This document shows, in pieces, positions 31,950 through 39,968 of a DNA stretch of 64,000 nucleotides; position 1 is the stretch's first letter; each line of letters begins with the position of its first letter. This stretch comes from Bacillota bacterium (GTDB lineage: Bacteria > Bacillota > Clostridia > Christensenellales > CAG-138): positions 94,483 to 158,482 of the forward strand of contig JAEXEN010000040.1 of assembly GCA_023400985.1 (NCBI GenBank), read 5' to 3'. The notes below the pieces were generated by a model. It searched no databases. It saw only the letters and a list, made by a program, of their open reading frames with translations, and was not told the origin of the DNA. The position numbers were made by a program, and so were the translations under genes.

Positions 31950-33128
31950 TCAATGGTGGAACAGGCGAAGCCCCGTAAAGAACATCGCCATGCCTAGGCT
32001 GTCGCAGGCTTCGATAACCCCCGCGTCGCGCACCGAGCCGCCGGGCTCGGCAACATATCTTACGCCGCTTTGGCGCGCGCGTACTATGTTATCCGCAAAG
32101 GGGAAAAATGCGTCGCTGCCGAGGGAAACTTCGTCTAAAAGCGCAAGATGCGCGGCGCGCTCCTTTTTCGTAAGCGGCGCGGGGCGCTCCGAAAAAAAAC
32201 CCTCCCAGCCTTCCGCGAATGGGTCCTCCTCGCGGCCGGAAACGTAAAGATCGATGAGATTGTCTTTATCCGGGCGCTTGACGGATGGGAGAAACGGCAG
32301 CGCGAGCGTTTTCTCATGGCGCCTGAGCCACCAGATATCCGCCTTGTCGCCCGCGAGGCGCGTGCAGTGGATGCGAGATTGCTGCCCCGCGCCCACGCCG
32401 ATGGTCTGGCCGCCGAGAGCGTAGCATACGGAATTCGATTGCGTATATTTGAGCGTGATAAGCGTTAGCACAAGATCGCGCTTTGCGTTTTCGCCGAGCG
32501 CGCAAAGCTTCGTGACGGGGTTTTCAAGGAGCGTTTCGTCAATTTTGGCGGCGTTTCGCGGCTGCTCGAAAGTGATGCCGAACACCTGCTTAAACTCAAG
32601 CTCCTCCGGCTCGTATCCTTCCTCAATTTCTATTATGCCGTAGCTGCCGCCGCGCTTGATCTCTAAGATTTTAAGCGCCTCCTCCGTATAGCCGGGGGCG
32701 ATGACGCCGTCGGACACCTCCCGCTTGAGAAAAAGCGCGGTCACTTCGTCGCATACGTCGCTGAGCGCTACAAAATCGCCGAAGGACGACATGCGGTCGG
32801 CTCCCCGCGCGCGCACATAGGCGCAGGCGATGGGCGAGGCGTCAAGCCCCTCGATCCCCTCCGCCGCGCAAGCGCGCTTATCGGCCTCGTTCAAGGGAAG
32901 CCCCACCGCCGCGCCCGCGGGGCTCACATGCTTAAAGGAGGCCGCGGCGGGAAGATGAAGCGCCCGTTTGAGCTCGCGCACGAGCTGCCAGGCATTGAGC
33001 GCGTCAAGAAAATTGATATAGCCCGGCTGCCCGTTGAGCACCCGAAGCGGGAGCTTGCCGCGCTCCCTATAGATGCGAGCGGGCTTTTGGTTGGGGTTGC
33101 AGCCGTATTTCAAGGGTAGCTGATCCAT
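31950..33128 (-). CDS. purH: AICAR formyltransferase, stand-alone (C-terminal half of PurH)
   Basis: 392 residues from an ATG with GGAGG nine bases upstream. PLKYGCNPNQKPARIY opens the AICAR transformylase fold. ASFKHVSPAGAAVG (about 62-75) carries the catalytic Lys-His pair of PurH, and SNSVCYALGGQTIGVGAGQQSR, read in two parts (SNSVCYALGG and IGVGAGQQSRIH), the second. The N-terminal IMP cyclohydrolase (MGS-like) half of normal PurH is absent. The enzyme transfers formyl from 10-formyl-THF to AICAR to give FAICAR. The missing ring closure is supplied by the PurO-type gene directly upstream. Confidence 0.9.
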   Translation of the reverse strand: MDQLPLKYGCNPNQKPARIYRERGKLPLRVLNGQPGYINFLDALNAWQLVRELKRALHLPAAASFKHVSPAGAAVGLPLNEADKRACAAEGIEGLDASPIACAYVRARGADRMSSFGDFVALSDVCDEVTALFLKREVSDGVIAPGYTEEALKILEIKRGGSYGIIEIEEGYEPEELEFKQVFGITFEQPRNAAKIDETLLENPVTKLCALGENAKRDLVLTLITLKYTQSNSVCYALGGQTIGVGAGQQSRIHCTRLAGDKADIWWLRRHEKTLALPFLPSVKRPDKDNLIDLYVSGREEDPFAEGWEGFFSERPAPLTKKERAAHLALLDEVSLGSDAFFPFADNIVRARQSGVRYVAEPGGSVRDAGVIEACDSLGMAMFFTGLRLFHH

Positions 33129-33132
33129 AAAA

Positions 33133-33852
33133 TCAAGCCTCCGAAGCGTAATAGTTGAAAAGCCGGTCGTCGTATTTGCCGGTCGCAAGGTCGTAAAAGC
33201 GCACATACAAGGCGATCTTATTTTGCGGGTGAAGCGCGTTCCAAACCTCCGCAGCAAACGCATCCAAGTCCGAGGGCATACTTATCGCGCGGGGCTCGCC
33301 CGCAAAGCTTATGAGCGGGTCCGCGTCACCCTGATAGGTATGGATAAAATGCCCCATGCCCTGCACCGGCTCGTAAGAAAAGGTCTGGCGGAAGGCGCTT
33401 TCCCCGCGCCCGTCGCCGCATTTCAAAATGGAAAGCTTGTAGTTTAGGCTTCCCGCAAAGCGCATCAGAGCGCTGATGCGGGGAGTGAAGTGCGGCGCGT
33501 CCGGCTCGAAGGTGCGGCGCATGAGCGCCTCCTCGAAGCTTTTGCCGCTTTCGAGCGCCGTAAAGACCGTATCCGTCTGGTCGCCGTTTGTCACGATAAC
33601 GGCATCCTGAAGCGTGCGGACGGGGGTATAGAGGATGAGGCTCCCGTCAATGAGCTTTTCCGGGTGCGGCACGCAGATGCCGATATCCTCGCCGTTCTTA
33701 TAAAAGGCGCGGTTGCGGCTGTTCTCGCTTCGCCCCATGATGAAATACGCGAGCGCGGCCGTGCTTCCGTTTTCGCAAAGCCCCATAGCGATGCCGCGGC
33801 CGGGGTAGGCGTTTAAATGAAGCAGTTCGGGCAGAGAGCGAAGCTCCGTCAT
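33133..33852 (-). CDS. purO: IMP cyclohydrolase, archaeal PurO type
   Basis: 239 residues; AAGGAG lies before the ATG. NAYPGRGIAMGL (about 11-22) and AYFIMGRSENSRNRAFY (about 32-48) are signatures of the PurO family (PF07826), best known in archaea and unrelated to PurH's cyclohydrolase half. MRFAGSLNYKLSILKCGDG and VQGMGHFIHTYQGD follow. It closes the ring of FAICAR to give IMP, the last step of the pathway. It lies between purN (4-base overlap) and the stand-alone AICAR transformylase (4-base gap), which shows the two replace bifunctional PurH. Confidence 0.87.
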   Translation of the reverse strand: MTELRSLPELLHLNAYPGRGIAMGLCENGSTAALAYFIMGRSENSRNRAFYKNGEDIGICVPHPEKLIDGSLILYTPVRTLQDAVIVTNGDQTDTVFTALESGKSFEEALMRRTFEPDAPHFTPRISALMRFAGSLNYKLSILKCGDGRGESAFRQTFSYEPVQGMGHFIHTYQGDADPLISFAGEPRAISMPSDLDAFAAEVWNALHPQNKIALYVRFYDLATGKYDDRLFNYYASEA

Positions 33853-34475
33853 GATTCTTCTCCTTCGTTCCATTCACGCAAAAGCCGTGCGCATATAAAC
33901 TCCGCCGCAGCGGGGAGAAGCTGCCACTCCGCCTCCTCCATCACGCGCTTTTGCAATGTATCGGGCGTATCACCCATCAGTACGGGAACGGCCTTTTGCA
34001 TGAGAATGCGCCCACCGTCCGGTATCTCGTTCACCATATGTACCGTAGCGCCCGTGGTCCTTTCGCCCGCCGCAAGCACGGCCTCGTGCACCTTCCTTCC
34101 GTAAAAGCCCTTGCCGCAGTATGCGGGGAGGAGAGAAGGATGCACGTTGAGGATGCGGTCTGGGTAGCGCGCTACAAAATCGGCGCTCAATATCTGCAAA
34201 AAGCCTGCGAGCACGATAAGGTCGATGCAGTTTTTAAAAAGCAATCGCAAAAGCTCCGCTTCAAACGCTTCGCGCGAAGGGTACTGCGCGCGGTCCACCG
34301 CCGCGCAGGGGATATTTGCCTCCCTCGCGCGCTCTATGGCGCGCGCGCCCGGTTTACTTGATATCACAAGCACGATCTCGCCGCTTTTCAAAATGTCGTC
34401 CGATTGCGCCTTAAGAAGCGCCGCAAGGTTGGTGCCGCCGCCCGATACGAGCACGGCGATGCGCGGTTTCAGCAT
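33849..34475 (-). CDS. purN: glycinamide ribonucleotide formyltransferase PurN
   Basis: 208 residues, typical PurN. RIAVLVSGGGTNLAALL (5-21) is the phosphate-binding start. LAGFLQILSADFVARYPDRI-type motifs (about 88-107) and LNVHPSLLPAY with the catalytic Asn-His follow. The catalytic Asp lies in GERTTGATVHMVNEIPDGG (about 137-155). It uses 10-formyl-THF to formylate GAR. The start overlaps the end of purM by seven bases; longer readings are shadows. It overlaps purO by four bases at its end. Confidence 0.92.
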   Translation of the reverse strand: MLKPRIAVLVSGGGTNLAALLKAQSDDILKSGEIVLVISSKPGARAIERAREANIPCAAVDRAQYPSREAFEAELLRLLFKNCIDLIVLAGFLQILSADFVARYPDRILNVHPSLLPAYCGKGFYGRKVHEAVLAAGERTTGATVHMVNEIPDGGRILMQKAVPVLMGDTPDTLQKRVMEEAEWQLLPAAAEFICARLLREWNEGEES

Positions 34476-35479
34476 AGCAGTACGCCCTCGCCGCCTGCGA
34501 CGATCTCGCCGAGCACGTAGGCTTCCACGCCCTGCGATTTCAAAAAGGCGATCGCACAATCCGCCTGATCGGCCTTTACGGCCACCGTCATGCCGACGCC
34601 CATGTTAAAGGTATGAAACATCATATCCTCGTCCAGGTCCCCCCTGCGTTTCAGAAGCTCGAAAACGGGTAAAACGCGCACCGCCCTGCGCTCGATACGC
34701 GCCGTAAGCCCCTTCGAGAAGCTGCGGGGGATGTTTTCATAAAAGCCGCCGCCGGTGATATGCGCTACGGCTTGCACCGTCACTTGCTCCATGAGGGAAA
34801 GAAGGGGGTTCACATAGATGCGCGTGGGGGTAAGAAGCTCTTCGCCGAGCGTTTTTTGGAGCTCGGCGGAATAGGCATTGAGCTCTTTTTGCTCCATGGG
34901 AACGAGCTTTCGAACGAGCGAAAAGCCGTTGGAATGAATGCCGGAGGAAGGGAGCGCGAGAAGCGCGTCGCCCGCTTTCGCGTTTTCGCCGCTCAAAAGT
35001 TCTTCGCGTTTTGCGAGGCCTACGCAAAAGCCCGCGAGGTCGTATTCCCCCTCGGGGTAAAAGCCGGGCATTTCCGCCGTCTCGCCGCCGATGAGCGCAC
35101 AGCCCGCGAGCGCGCAGCCCTCCGCCACGCCCTTTACGACCCGAGCGGCCACCTCGGGCACAAGCCGCCCGGTGCCGATATAATCGAGGAAAAAAAGCGG
35201 CTTTGCGGCGTGGCAAACCACGTCGTTCACGCACATCGCCACGCAGTCGATGCCCACGGTATCGTGCCTATCCAATATAAAAGCAGCCTTCAGCTTGGTG
35301 CCCACGCCGTCCGTGCCGGAAACGAGCACGCTGTCGCCGAGGGAATACATGCCGCCAAACGAGCCCAGGCCCGTTAAAACGTTTTGGTCGAAGGTTTTTT
35401 CGGCGTACGCCTTCATGCGCCGCACGGCCTCATACCCCGCCTCCACATCTACGCCCGCATCCTTGTAGGTATATGGCAT
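34469..35479 (-). CDS. purM: AIR synthetase PurM
   Basis: 336 residues; AGGAGAGG precedes the ATG. YKDAGVDVEAGYEAV (4-18) is the glycine-rich-loop start of PurM. VSGTDGVGTKLKAAF (about 53-67) and CVAMCVNDVVCHAAKPLFFLD, IGGETAEMPGFY (about 134-145) and HITGGGFYENIPR (about 240-252) match the ATP- and FGAM-binding motifs of the family. It closes FGAM to AIR in step five. Nine bases separate it from purF. Confidence 0.94.
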   Translation of the reverse strand: MPYTYKDAGVDVEAGYEAVRRMKAYAEKTFDQNVLTGLGSFGGMYSLGDSVLVSGTDGVGTKLKAAFILDRHDTVGIDCVAMCVNDVVCHAAKPLFFLDYIGTGRLVPEVAARVVKGVAEGCALAGCALIGGETAEMPGFYPEGEYDLAGFCVGLAKREELLSGENAKAGDALLALPSSGIHSNGFSLVRKLVPMEQKELNAYSAELQKTLGEELLTPTRIYVNPLLSLMEQVTVQAVAHITGGGFYENIPRSFSKGLTARIERRAVRVLPVFELLKRRGDLDEDMMFHTFNMGVGMTVAVKADQADCAIAFLKSQGVEAYVLGEIVAGGEGVLLC

Positions 35480-35488
35480 ATTCCTCTC

Positions 35489-36946
35489 CTAACTATCCAA
35501 AAGGTTCTTTTTGCCGCATTGCAGGAGGGCCGAAACATCCTCCGGGTAAGCGCCGTTAAAGCAGCCGGCGCAGAAATTGCACGCCGCGCCCTCCACGGTT
35601 TTGAGAAGGTTGGAAAAGCTCAGGTAGCTGAGCGAATCCGCGCCGATAAAGCGGCGTATCTCCTCCACGGAGTGGTGCGCGCCGATAAGCTGCTCATACG
35701 ACGACGTATCGATGCCGAAAAAGCAAGGGTGCATGACGGGCGGCGAGCTCACGCGGATGTGGACCTCCTTCGCGCCCGCGGTCTTGAGCATTTCCACGAT
35801 ATGCTTGGAGGTCGTGCCGCGCACGATGGAATCGTCCACCAAAAGCACGCGTTTGCCGCGCACGTTGCGCTTGAGCGCGCTCAGCTTCAACGAAACGTCC
35901 ATCTCGCGCCTGCCTTGGGAGGGCTCGATAAACGTGCGCCCCACATAGCGGTTTTTCGCGAGCGCGATGGTGAACGGAATTCCTGCCTGCCGCGCGTAGC
36001 CCATGGCGGCGGGCACGGCGGAATCCGGCACGGCGGCGACCACGTCCGCGTCCGCGGGGGAAGCGAGGGCCAATAGCTCCCCCGCCCGCTCGCGGGCCTT
36101 GTGCACGGGGATGCCGTCGATATCGGAATCGGGCCGCGCGAAATACACATATTCGAAAATGCAAAGCGCCGTATCCGAGGCGTGCACCGTCTGATGGGAT
36201 CTAAACCCGCCTTTGTCGATCGTCACGATCTCGCCGGGGCGAAGGTCGCGGATGAACTCCGCGCCGATGGTATCGAACGCGCAGGACTCGGAGGCGAGCA
36301 CATACGCTTTGTCGAGCTTCCCCAAAGCCAGCGGGCGGATGCCCTTGGGGTCGCGCACGCCGATGAGCATGTCCGTGGTAAGGATAACGAGCGCATAGCT
36401 GCCCTTGAGCTGCTCGGCCGCTTTCAGGATACCGTCGAGCACGCCGTTTCGGCTGTTTTTGGCGATAAGTGCCGCGATAATCTCCGAATCGATAGAGGTC
36501 TGGAAAATGGCGCCGCCGTTTTCAAGCTCCGAGCGAAGCTCGCGCGCGTTCGTGATATTTCCGTTATGCGCCAGCGCAAGCGCGCCTTTTTGGGAGCTGA
36601 TCACGAGCGGCTGGGCGTTGAGAAGAAGGCTGTCGCCCATCGTGGAGTAGCGAACATGGCCTATAGAAGAGCCCGCGCCGCTCAGTTTATCGAGGCCGTC
36701 GCGAAACGCCCCCGGCACGAGCCCCATCGCCTTATGGCAGTCGATACGCCCGTCGCGAGCTACGGCGATGCCCGCGCTTTCCTGCCCGCGGTGCTGCAGG
36801 GCAAAAAGCCCGTAATAGGCCGCCTCGGCCGCGTCGAGCTCATCGTCGGCAGAAAAAATGCCGAAGATGCCGCATTCCTCGCGCATACAGTCGTTATCGG
36901 GCTTGCATCTCTCGTAAGGCCGCGGCAGATGGATGTGAAGCGGCAT
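35489..36946 (-). CDS. purF: amidophosphoribosyltransferase PurF
   Basis: 485 residues from an ATG one base after the purC stop, with GGGGGAG upstream. The nucleophile Cys is in EECGIFGIF at residue 25, so about 24 residues form a propeptide to be removed, as in Bacillus-type PurF. A second possible start (ATG at 36886) would place the Cys at residue 5. The glutaminase domain fills about 25-260. VLLVDDSIVRGTT (about 357-369) is the PRPP loop, and CNFCAGC near the C-terminus supplies [4Fe-4S] cysteines, the oxygen-sensitive form. It makes phosphoribosylamine, the committed step. Confidence 0.94.
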   Translation of the reverse strand: MPLHIHLPRPYERCKPDNDCMREECGIFGIFSADDELDAAEAAYYGLFALQHRGQESAGIAVARDGRIDCHKAMGLVPGAFRDGLDKLSGAGSSIGHVRYSTMGDSLLLNAQPLVISSQKGALALAHNGNITNARELRSELENGGAIFQTSIDSEIIAALIAKNSRNGVLDGILKAAEQLKGSYALVILTTDMLIGVRDPKGIRPLALGKLDKAYVLASESCAFDTIGAEFIRDLRPGEIVTIDKGGFRSHQTVHASDTALCIFEYVYFARPDSDIDGIPVHKARERAGELLALASPADADVVAAVPDSAVPAAMGYARQAGIPFTIALAKNRYVGRTFIEPSQGRREMDVSLKLSALKRNVRGKRVLLVDDSIVRGTTSKHIVEMLKTAGAKEVHIRVSSPPVMHPCFFGIDTSSYEQLIGAHHSVEEIRRFIGADSLSYLSFSNLLKTVEGAACNFCAGCFNGAYPEDVSALLQCGKKNLLDS

Positions 36947-36947
36947 A

Positions 36948-37655
36948 TTACTCCCCCAAAAGCCTGCGGATGATCTCGCCATAAGCCTCCTCTACCTCGC
37001 CGAGGTCCTGGCGGAACCTGTCCTTATCGAGCTTTTTTCCGGTGGACTTATCCCAAAAGCGACAGGTGTCGGGGGATATCTCGTCGGCAAGCACCACAGC
37101 GCCGCGGAAACGGCCGAACTCGAGCTTGAAATCGATCAACTCGATGCCGAAGCCCAATAGATATTCGCGCAGGATGTCGTTTACGGCAAAGGAATATTCC
37201 TTTACCTTTTCCATCTCCGCATCGGTCGCGAGGCCGAGCGCGCGAATGTAGTAGGAATTGATGAACGGGTCGCCGAGAGCGTCGTTTTTGTAGCTGTATT
37301 CTAAGATGGTGCCTTGAAGCTCCGTCCCTTCCGGCACGCCCATGCGCTTACTGAAACTGCCAGCGGCGCGGTTTCTGACGATGACCTCCACGGGAAGTAT
37401 CTCCACGCGCTTCACAGCGGTCTCGCGATCGGAAAGCTCATCTATATAGTGGGTGGGGATGCCCCTTTTTTCGAGCAGGCGGAAGAAATGGTTGGAAACC
37501 TTGTTGTTCACAACGCCCTTGCCGCGGATGGTGCCCTTTTTAAGGCCGTTAAAAGCGGTCGCGTCGTCCTTGTAGTCGACGATCACGATCTCGGCATCGT
37601 CGGTCAAAAATACCTTTTTTGCCTTGCCTTCATAGATTTGCTCGAGCTTTTTCAT
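36948..37655 (-). CDS. purC: SAICAR synthetase PurC
   Basis: 235 residues. YEGKAKKVF (8-16) is the ATP-binding start, followed by VDYKDDATAFNG (25-36). EVIVRNRAAGSFSKRMG (about 89-105) and LIDFKLEFG (about 173-181), then VLADEISPDTCRFWD carry the substrate and metal ligands. It condenses CAIR with aspartate. AAGGAG lies upstream in the end of purE, whose stop overlaps the purC start by four bases. Confidence 0.94.
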   Translation of the reverse strand: MKKLEQIYEGKAKKVFLTDDAEIVIVDYKDDATAFNGLKKGTIRGKGVVNNKVSNHFFRLLEKRGIPTHYIDELSDRETAVKRVEILPVEVIVRNRAAGSFSKRMGVPEGTELQGTILEYSYKNDALGDPFINSYYIRALGLATDAEMEKVKEYSFAVNDILREYLLGFGIELIDFKLEFGRFRGAVVLADEISPDTCRFWDKSTGKKLDKDRFRQDLGEVEEAYGEIIRRLLGE

Positions 37656-38149
37656 AAAATTTCAATCTCCTTTTGCAGCGCCGCGTCCGCTTGGGCGGCT
37701 TTTTCTTTCATGGCCCGCGCGTGATCCGCGAGCTTTTGCGTAAGCGCGGCGTCGTTAATAGCGAGGATGCGGACGGCAAGAAGCGCCGCATTGCACGCGC
37801 CGCCAATAGCTACCGTCGCCACGGGCACGCCCTTGGGCATCTGCGCGGTGGATAAAAGCGCGTCGAGCCCGCCCAAGTCCCGGCCGCTTACCGGCACGCC
37901 GATCACAGGGAGGAGCGTGTGCGCCGCGAGCATGCCCGCAAGATGCGCCGCCTTGCCCGCAAACGCGATGATTACGCCGTAACCCTCGTCCGCGGCGGAG
38001 CGCGCGAATGCCGCCGATTCGTCCGGCGTTCGGTGCGCGCTCAAGACCCGTGCCGCAAAGGGCACGCCGAATTCCTCGAGGGTCTTGAGCGCCTCTCTTG
38101 CGACGGGCAAGTCCGAGGCGCTCCCTAAAATGACCGCAACTTTTTTCAT
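37652..38149 (-). CDS. purE: N5-CAIR mutase PurE
   Basis: 165 residues. GSASDLPVAREALKTLEEF (about 9-27) and VLSAHRTPDE (about 36-45), with the catalytic His, are the class I PurE signatures; FAGKAAHLAGMLAAHTLLPVIGVP follows in two halves. In class I organisms PurE needs N5-CAIR from PurK, and no purK is in the window; some anaerobes use class II PurE with CO2 directly, so the class should be checked. ATG at 38149 has GGAG nine bases upstream. It is the first gene of the purine operon. Confidence 0.92.
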   Translation of the reverse strand: MKKVAVILGSASDLPVAREALKTLEEFGVPFAARVLSAHRTPDESAAFARSAADEGYGVIIAFAGKAAHLAGMLAAHTLLPVIGVPVSGRDLGGLDALLSTAQMPKGVPVATVAIGGACNAALLAVRILAINDAALTQKLADHARAMKEKAAQADAALQKEIEIL

Positions 38150-38177
38150 GTACAAAAACTCCTTTTGAAAAATTAAA

Positions 38178-38204
38178 AAGAGCCTGTGCGTATGCCGGGC
38201 TCTT
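38178..38204 (-). terminator. hairpin with U tract between gntR and purE
   Basis: Read leftwards, AAGAGCC and GGCTCTT (complements of 38198-38204 and 38178-38184) form a 7-bp stem followed by TTTTTAATTTTT. It ends only 28 bases before the purE start, leaving no room for a separate downstream promoter, so it may act as an attenuator. Confidence 0.7.
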
Positions 38205-38934
38205 AAAATCTCTTTCGCATGAGCGTATGCTTGACCACGCCGCCTATGTAATACTGCGGAGAATACAAAATAGGCGCGCCTTCGATATCGAAATCGAGCT
38301 CGTCCATGTAAAGTAAAGCCGTACCCTCCTTCACGTGAAAAAGCGCCGCGAGCGCCTTATTTGCACAGGTGGGGCGTATCTCTGTTATATCCATGTACGG
38401 CTCGACACCGCAGAAGGTTTTGAGGAACGAGAATATGGGCGCGTGAAAATCAGCTTCCGCATAGGAAGCGCCTTTGATAAGCGAAAGGGGGATACAGTCC
38501 TCGCAGTAGATCGCGGGCGTACCGCTTGCGTTCATGAGCCGCGAAACGCAAAGCATCTCCGCGCCTTCTGAAAGCTTCAATCGTGCGGTGGCCGTCTCAT
38601 CGGCACGGCGCGTTTCCCACTTCACGGATGCAAGCTCGGGCACATAGCCGGATTGGCGGATCATATCGGCAAACTCGATCTCCATATCCATGCGCGAGCG
38701 AATCTCCAAAACATGCCGGTTGATGACCGTGCCCACCCCATGGCGGCGCGTGATGAACCCTTCACGCTCAAGCTGGGCGAGGCTGTCGCGAAGTTGTGTA
38801 CGGCTTATGCGCAAGCGTTCCGCAAGTACGTTTTCGCGCGGCAGGCGCTCCGCGTAGCGGTAAACGCCCTCCTTCATTTCCTTCAAAAGCCGCATCCGCA
38901 CCGACAGCATCTGCTCGCGCCCGCCGTTTTCCAA
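38203..38934 (-). CDS. GntR family regulator, HutC (UTRA) type
   Basis: 243 residues. I prefer the TTG at 38934, seven bases after AGGGGA; an ATG eight codons later has a weaker site. The winged helix is YRYAERLPRENVLAERLRIS then RTQLRDSLAQLEREGFITRR (about 25-64), with RHGVGTVI as the wing. The C-terminal UTRA domain has FHVKEGTALLYMDELDFD near its end. HutC-type proteins usually sense sugars, histidine or nucleotides-like metabolites. It lies upstream of the purine operon on the same strand, with paired GGTANTACC sites before its own start. A role in purine control is plausible but unproven. Confidence 0.82.
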   Translation of the reverse strand: MENGGREQMLSVRMRLLKEMKEGVYRYAERLPRENVLAERLRISRTQLRDSLAQLEREGFITRRHGVGTVINRHVLEIRSRMDMEIEFADMIRQSGYVPELASVKWETRRADETATARLKLSEGAEMLCVSRLMNASGTPAIYCEDCIPLSLIKGASYAEADFHAPIFSFLKTFCGVEPYMDITEIRPTCANKALAALFHVKEGTALLYMDELDFDIEGAPILYSPQYYIGGVVKHTLMRKRF

Positions 38935-38961
38935 ACGCCGTTCCCCTGCTTTCGTAAAATA

Positions 38962-38984
38962 GGTACTACCTTAAAGGTATTACC
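38962..38984. promoter_or_regulatory. tandem GntR-type operators
   Basis: GGTACTACC (38962-38970) and GGTATTACC (38976-38984) each match the GGT-N3-ACC form bound by GntR/HutC proteins, with centres 14 bases apart. They lie about 28 bases before the gntR start, as expected for autoregulation. Confidence 0.6.
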
Positions 38985-39069
38985 TTTACGTTAAAACCTT
39001 ACCATGTTTCGACGCGTTTGTAAAGACTGAGAGGATATATTTTTATAACAGGGCAGAAAGTTTGACCTT

Positions 39070-39570
39070 CTATCCCGAATTTTGATCTATGCGCAAACTT
39101 GCCGTCTTGAAAGCGACAAACCTCTCATAAACCTCGGTATCACATGCAAAAAACGCATTCAGAATATCGAGAGCGGCGACCGTGGGGACGCTTAGCGAGT
39201 GCTCGATTAGTTCCGCTTCTTCAAGAGGGTTGGCGCTGCCGATAAGCTCTAAGAAGGTTTCCGCCGTTTTATGGCGTCTTAAAAGGTATTCGCCGATCTC
39301 CCTCCCGCTATCCGTTAATTGAATAATTTCATAACGATCACATCTCAAATAGCCGAGGTTCGCCAGCTTGGAAATCATTTTGGACGCGGAGGAAGGCTTG
39401 ACATGTAAGAGCTCAGAGAGCTTGCCGATCCTCGCATAGTCATTTTGCGCGCAAAGCCTGTAGGTCATTTCAAGATAGTCTTCCAAAGCAGGCGTCAATT
39501 GCCCTTCCCGCTTCTTAACAAGCTGATATCCCCTGACGGTCCTGAAATCCGAATTTATGTTATCGCTCAT
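39070..39570 (-). CDS. DtxR/MntR family metal-dependent regulator
   Basis: 166 residues. ALEDYLEMTYRL (28-39) and the winged helix IGKLSELLHVKPSSASKMISKLANLGYL (about 48-75) match the DtxR family, as do QLTDSGREIGEYLLRRHKTAETFL and AELIEHSLS with metal-ligand Glu/His residues. The C-terminal SH3-like domain is absent, as in MntR. It is divergent from feoA with 141 bases between the starts. It likely represses feoAB, and perhaps itself, when Fe2+ (or Mn2+) is plentiful. Confidence 0.85.
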   Translation of the reverse strand: MSDNINSDFRTVRGYQLVKKREGQLTPALEDYLEMTYRLCAQNDYARIGKLSELLHVKPSSASKMISKLANLGYLRCDRYEIIQLTDSGREIGEYLLRRHKTAETFLELIGSANPLEEAELIEHSLSVPTVAALDILNAFFACDTEVYERFVAFKTASLRIDQNSG

Positions 39571-39643
39571 AAAGTCAAACCCTCATATAAAATGCCTGTG
39601 AGATTTCTCCTTGCCTTAATCCAGTATATTCGTAACACATTTT

Positions 39644-39669
39644 GCTTAGGAGCCATATCTTAGCTTAGG
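39644..39669. promoter_or_regulatory. direct repeat between dtxR and feoA
   Basis: GCTTAGG occurs at 39644-39650 and at 39663-39669, 19 bases apart, in the divergent region. The heptamer resembles half of a DtxR-type box (TTAGG...CCTAA). This is a weak candidate operator. Confidence 0.3.
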
Positions 39670-39711
39670 GAAAGTTTGTTGCCCTGCACTTAAGGTATGG
39701 AGGATTTTATC

Positions 39712-39951
39712 ATGGAACGCGGCCAGATCCCTTTAAACCAACTGCCGATCGGCAGGAAAGGAAGCGTTGCGAAGTTGATAACGGACGGCGAAGCCAGGCG
39801 GCGTATGCTCGATCTCGGCGTCATCGACGGTACCGAAATCGAGCCGCTATATAAAAGCCCCTCAGGTAATCCGGTGGCCTATTTGATCAGGGGCGCGGTC
39901 ATTGCGTTAAGGTCCGACGTATCGGAAAAGATCATCATCTCCGCTTTCTGA
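39712..39951 (+). CDS. feoA: ferrous iron transport protein A
   Basis: 79 residues; GGAGG lies eight bases before the ATG. The SH3-like fold is shown by LNQLPIGRKGSVAKL, then RRRMLDLGVIDGTEIE and AYLIRGAVIALRSDVSEKI, standard for FeoA. It is a small cytoplasmic partner of FeoB, 17 bases upstream of it. Regulation by the divergent DtxR-type gene is likely. Confidence 0.9.
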   Translation: MERGQIPLNQLPIGRKGSVAKLITDGEARRRMLDLGVIDGTEIEPLYKSPSGNPVAYLIRGAVIALRSDVSEKIIISAF

Positions 39952-39968
39952 TATTTTTGAGGGATTTT

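Noticed and set aside
38150..38178. Purine riboswitch or PurR box before purE
   Set aside because: The gap is too short for either, and no matching sequence was seen in the end of gntR.
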